From Allacma fusca (Eukaryota; Arthropoda; Collembola; Symphypleona; Sminthuridae), in contig OX359249.1 in NCBI GenBank assembly GCA_947179485.1, forward strand, positions 35,760,250-35,824,249: a stretch of DNA of 64,000 nucleotides. The letters run 5' to 3'. The notes below the pieces were generated by a model. It saw only the letters and a program-made list of their open reading frames with translations, did not search any database and was not told the DNA's origin. Of this stretch, positions 62,465 to 64,000 are shown piece by piece. The position numbers and the translations under genes are program-made. Positions within the stretch are counted from its first letter, which is position 1; every line of letters starts with the position of its first letter.

Positions 62465-62617
62465 CTGAAACTCATTCTTAATTAACTCCACGACTCTCCG
62501 CTGACTAAAGTTTCTTCTTATGTCACTCTCCCAGTCCTCACACTCATTGATCTGACAATGAGTCACTTCAGCTCCAAGAACACCAAGTTTTTCCTCTAGT
62601 CCCAACTCCCAACCCAA
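62465..62617 (-). CDS. PLEKHG5: Candidate 5' coding exon of the RhoGEF gene
   Basis: An open frame ending in phase 0 at donor CAG/GTAGAT, which joins the exon at 59841-59985. With acceptor TTAAAG before 62617 it is 153 nt (51 codons) beginning LGWELGLEEKLGVLGAEVTH and ending RRVVELIKNEFQ. A second acceptor (TGTCAG before 62551) would shorten it by 66 nt, also in phase. An in-frame stop lies just upstream and there is no ATG, so an upstream coding exon is required or this exon is wrong. I do not recognise the sequence. Confidence 0.42.
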
Positions 62618-64000
62618 CTTTAACAAATAACCCCACTACAAGAATACTAAGCAAAATTCATAATTACTCTCCTGTAGAATCCAATCTCCTAATTAATTCC
62701 ATTCCTACAAATTAAACAATTTCACAACTTGCAATTTCCACCTAAGTGAAACCAACACAGCTCACAATCACAATCAGTCACATCGACGGGAACTTCCCAC
62801 TATATTGCAGGGTTTGCAGACATTCTGTAACTCCATGGTATGTACACAACCTCATTCGAAAACTGACTGTTGAGCAGACTTTTGATTAATTCCAATTATG
62901 AACTATTTTTATATATATAATATTCAAACATAATTTTATTATTATGTATATATAATTAATTATATATATACCTTACTATCCAATATTTTCTATTTCAAGC
63001 GATCCGGCTGATGACGAGAAGGACAGCGCGCACGGACAAAATCCATCCTTCCCAGTTTCGAACAACACTCGTTTAAAATCAACGAGACGAGGATATACGT
63101 ATGTAGATGCATGCACTTTGGTAATTTTGTAAATAAATGCTATGCATCTGCTAGTTCTTAAATGTAATTATGAGGAGCAGGCAGGAGTAGCAGCAGTAGA
63201 GCAGGTGCACTTCCTCTGTACATACACAGTCCGCTTCAAGTACGTGTGTCTGTAATCACACGCAGCGCACGAGTTGTTGAGTTTCCCGCTAATTTATCCT
63301 GACGTGACGTCACCCCAGGCTTGGGAATAAATTCCACAACTTTAGGATGAAACAGCTTTTTTAAAGAAATGAAAGGCTTCAAACCACAAGGTTTAATTTA
63401 TACATTTACTTTTTATACCAACAACACCGAATATATAAAATATCCACGGAGTTTTGTAAGTACACAGTCAAATGTGAAATAATGGGGGTATATTTTTTTT
63501 CCTATATTGGTTTAGCTGATCGAGCAAATGTTCAGGTCAATAATCTTCAATGAAGTCACCATATATATATAATAAGTGGGAATGAGTCGGATTTTGCAAG
63601 ACCGTTCCTTTTTCAAATAAATTCCAACCACCGCACCGTCAACGTCAACCTCATATCTCGTAAGTTAGTTTTTAAAATAAGCGTTGACTTAAAATAAAAC
63701 TTGGAAAGTTTTTCACTCGTTGCTTATTATTAGGATGTACAGTTATATGCACTGACTGAATGGACTTGATATATAAGCGTAAGATGGGGATATAGCGACT
63801 TGTGGCTAATTATTTTTGTACGGAATAATTACACGGATAATATGGAATGAGAATATAAAGTTGCACTGATTGTGTGAGGGAATGTGAGCCTTGTCAAAAA
63901 CTTTCCCAAAGGTTGGTGAGAATGAGTCCTCGGTTTTTTCAAGAGCGTGTTGAAAGGAGTATGAAGAAATTCCCTAGCTTTTTATGTGTACTGTCCTTTG
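62618..64000 (-). other. 5' flank or first intron/exon region, unresolved
   Basis: 62920-62972 is a TA-rich inverted-repeat-like stretch. 62977-63170 is relatively GC-rich, with a strong minus-strand donor (GTAAGG at 62971-62976), which would suit a 5' UTR or first exon. The frame leading to that donor is open but lacks ATG, and the opposite strand is also open (DDEKDSAHGQNPSFP), so the coding state is uncertain. The remainder (63320-64000) is AT-rich with no recognised gene. Confidence 0.4.
63300..63312. promoter_or_regulatory. CRE-like element TGACGTGACGTCA
   Basis: A perfect palindromic cAMP-response element (TGACGTCA, 63305-63312) preceded by an overlapping half-site TGACG. It lies about 130-330 bp upstream of the putative first-exon region on the minus strand, in CpG-richer sequence. 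CREB/ATF binding is a prediction from the motif only. Confidence 0.45.

Larger units (their letters stand above)
349..62617 (-). other. PLEKHG5: PLEKHG5/GEFmeso-type RhoGEF gene, partial (3' end off window)
   Basis: This entry summarises the spliced gene model; exons are listed separately. Thirteen minus-strand exons with GT-AG borders join in compatible phases (0/1/2) without any in-frame stop. The product reads in the same order as vertebrate PLEKHG5: basic region, Ras-binding-like domain, Ser-rich linker with an RWSGLF motif, a short KMDLL..LNSYG segment, then DH. PLEKHG5/Syx activates RhoA through its DH-PH module at cell junctions and on autophagic membranes, and the fly member GEFmeso binds Ral; these roles come from family knowledge. 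The DH start (QQQTAIWELVETE) and the LFSNIP motif are the most diagnostic sequences. The second half of DH and the PH domain are not in this window. The true N-terminus is not resolved: no ATG is seen in frame in the most 5' exon. Confidence 0.9.

Overview
The window looks like animal nuclear DNA. It is AT-rich, with spliceosomal introns of 0.1 to more than 30 kb and many microsatellites (CA, CT, CATA, TA). I read no bacterial, organellar or viral genome structure in it. An arthropod or another invertebrate is likely, but I cannot fix the species from sequence alone.

Host gene: one gene on the minus strand spans almost the whole window, with its 5' part near position 62-63 kb and its sequenced 3' part at position 349. 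Its exons join with matching intron phases and encode an orthologue of PLEKHG5/Syx (Drosophila GEFmeso family), a RhoGEF. In order along the protein I see a low-complexity basic and serine-rich N-terminal region, a Ras-binding-like (ubiquitin-fold) domain, a serine-rich linker, and the first half of a DH (Dbl-homology) domain. The rest of DH and the PH domain lie off the left edge. About 640 to 675 codons are present. Two further candidate exons sit in the large central intron: one ATG-containing exon at 40.6 kb and one terminal exon with its own poly(A) signal at 49.5 kb. Both have phases compatible with alternative isoforms.

Mobile DNA: the clearest mobile element is a complete, apparently intact DIRS1-type tyrosine-recombinase retrotransposon at 31326-36365 on the plus strand, antisense to the host gene. 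It has 142-bp inverted terminal repeats and an internal complementary region that matches both ends exactly. It carries three overlapping open frames: Gag with two putative introns, RT/RNase H/methyltransferase-like, and tyrosine recombinase. A 791-bp non-autonomous hAT-like element with a perfect 8-bp target duplication lies at 3599-4389. Weaker traces are a Helitron-like 3' end at 47965-47992, a decayed BEL/Pao-like gag fragment near 53.4-53.9 kb and a degenerate tRNA-like segment at 8.5 kb.

Layout: 1-7.9 kb holds the dense 3' exon cluster (DH, linker, RBD end) plus the hAT element. 7.9-18.2 kb is an intron with a minisatellite. 18.2-19.1 kb has two exons. 19.1-51.7 kb is a giant intron with the DIRS element and two optional exons. 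51.7-62.6 kb holds the 5' coding exons. 62.6-64 kb is a probable 5' region with a CRE-like palindrome.
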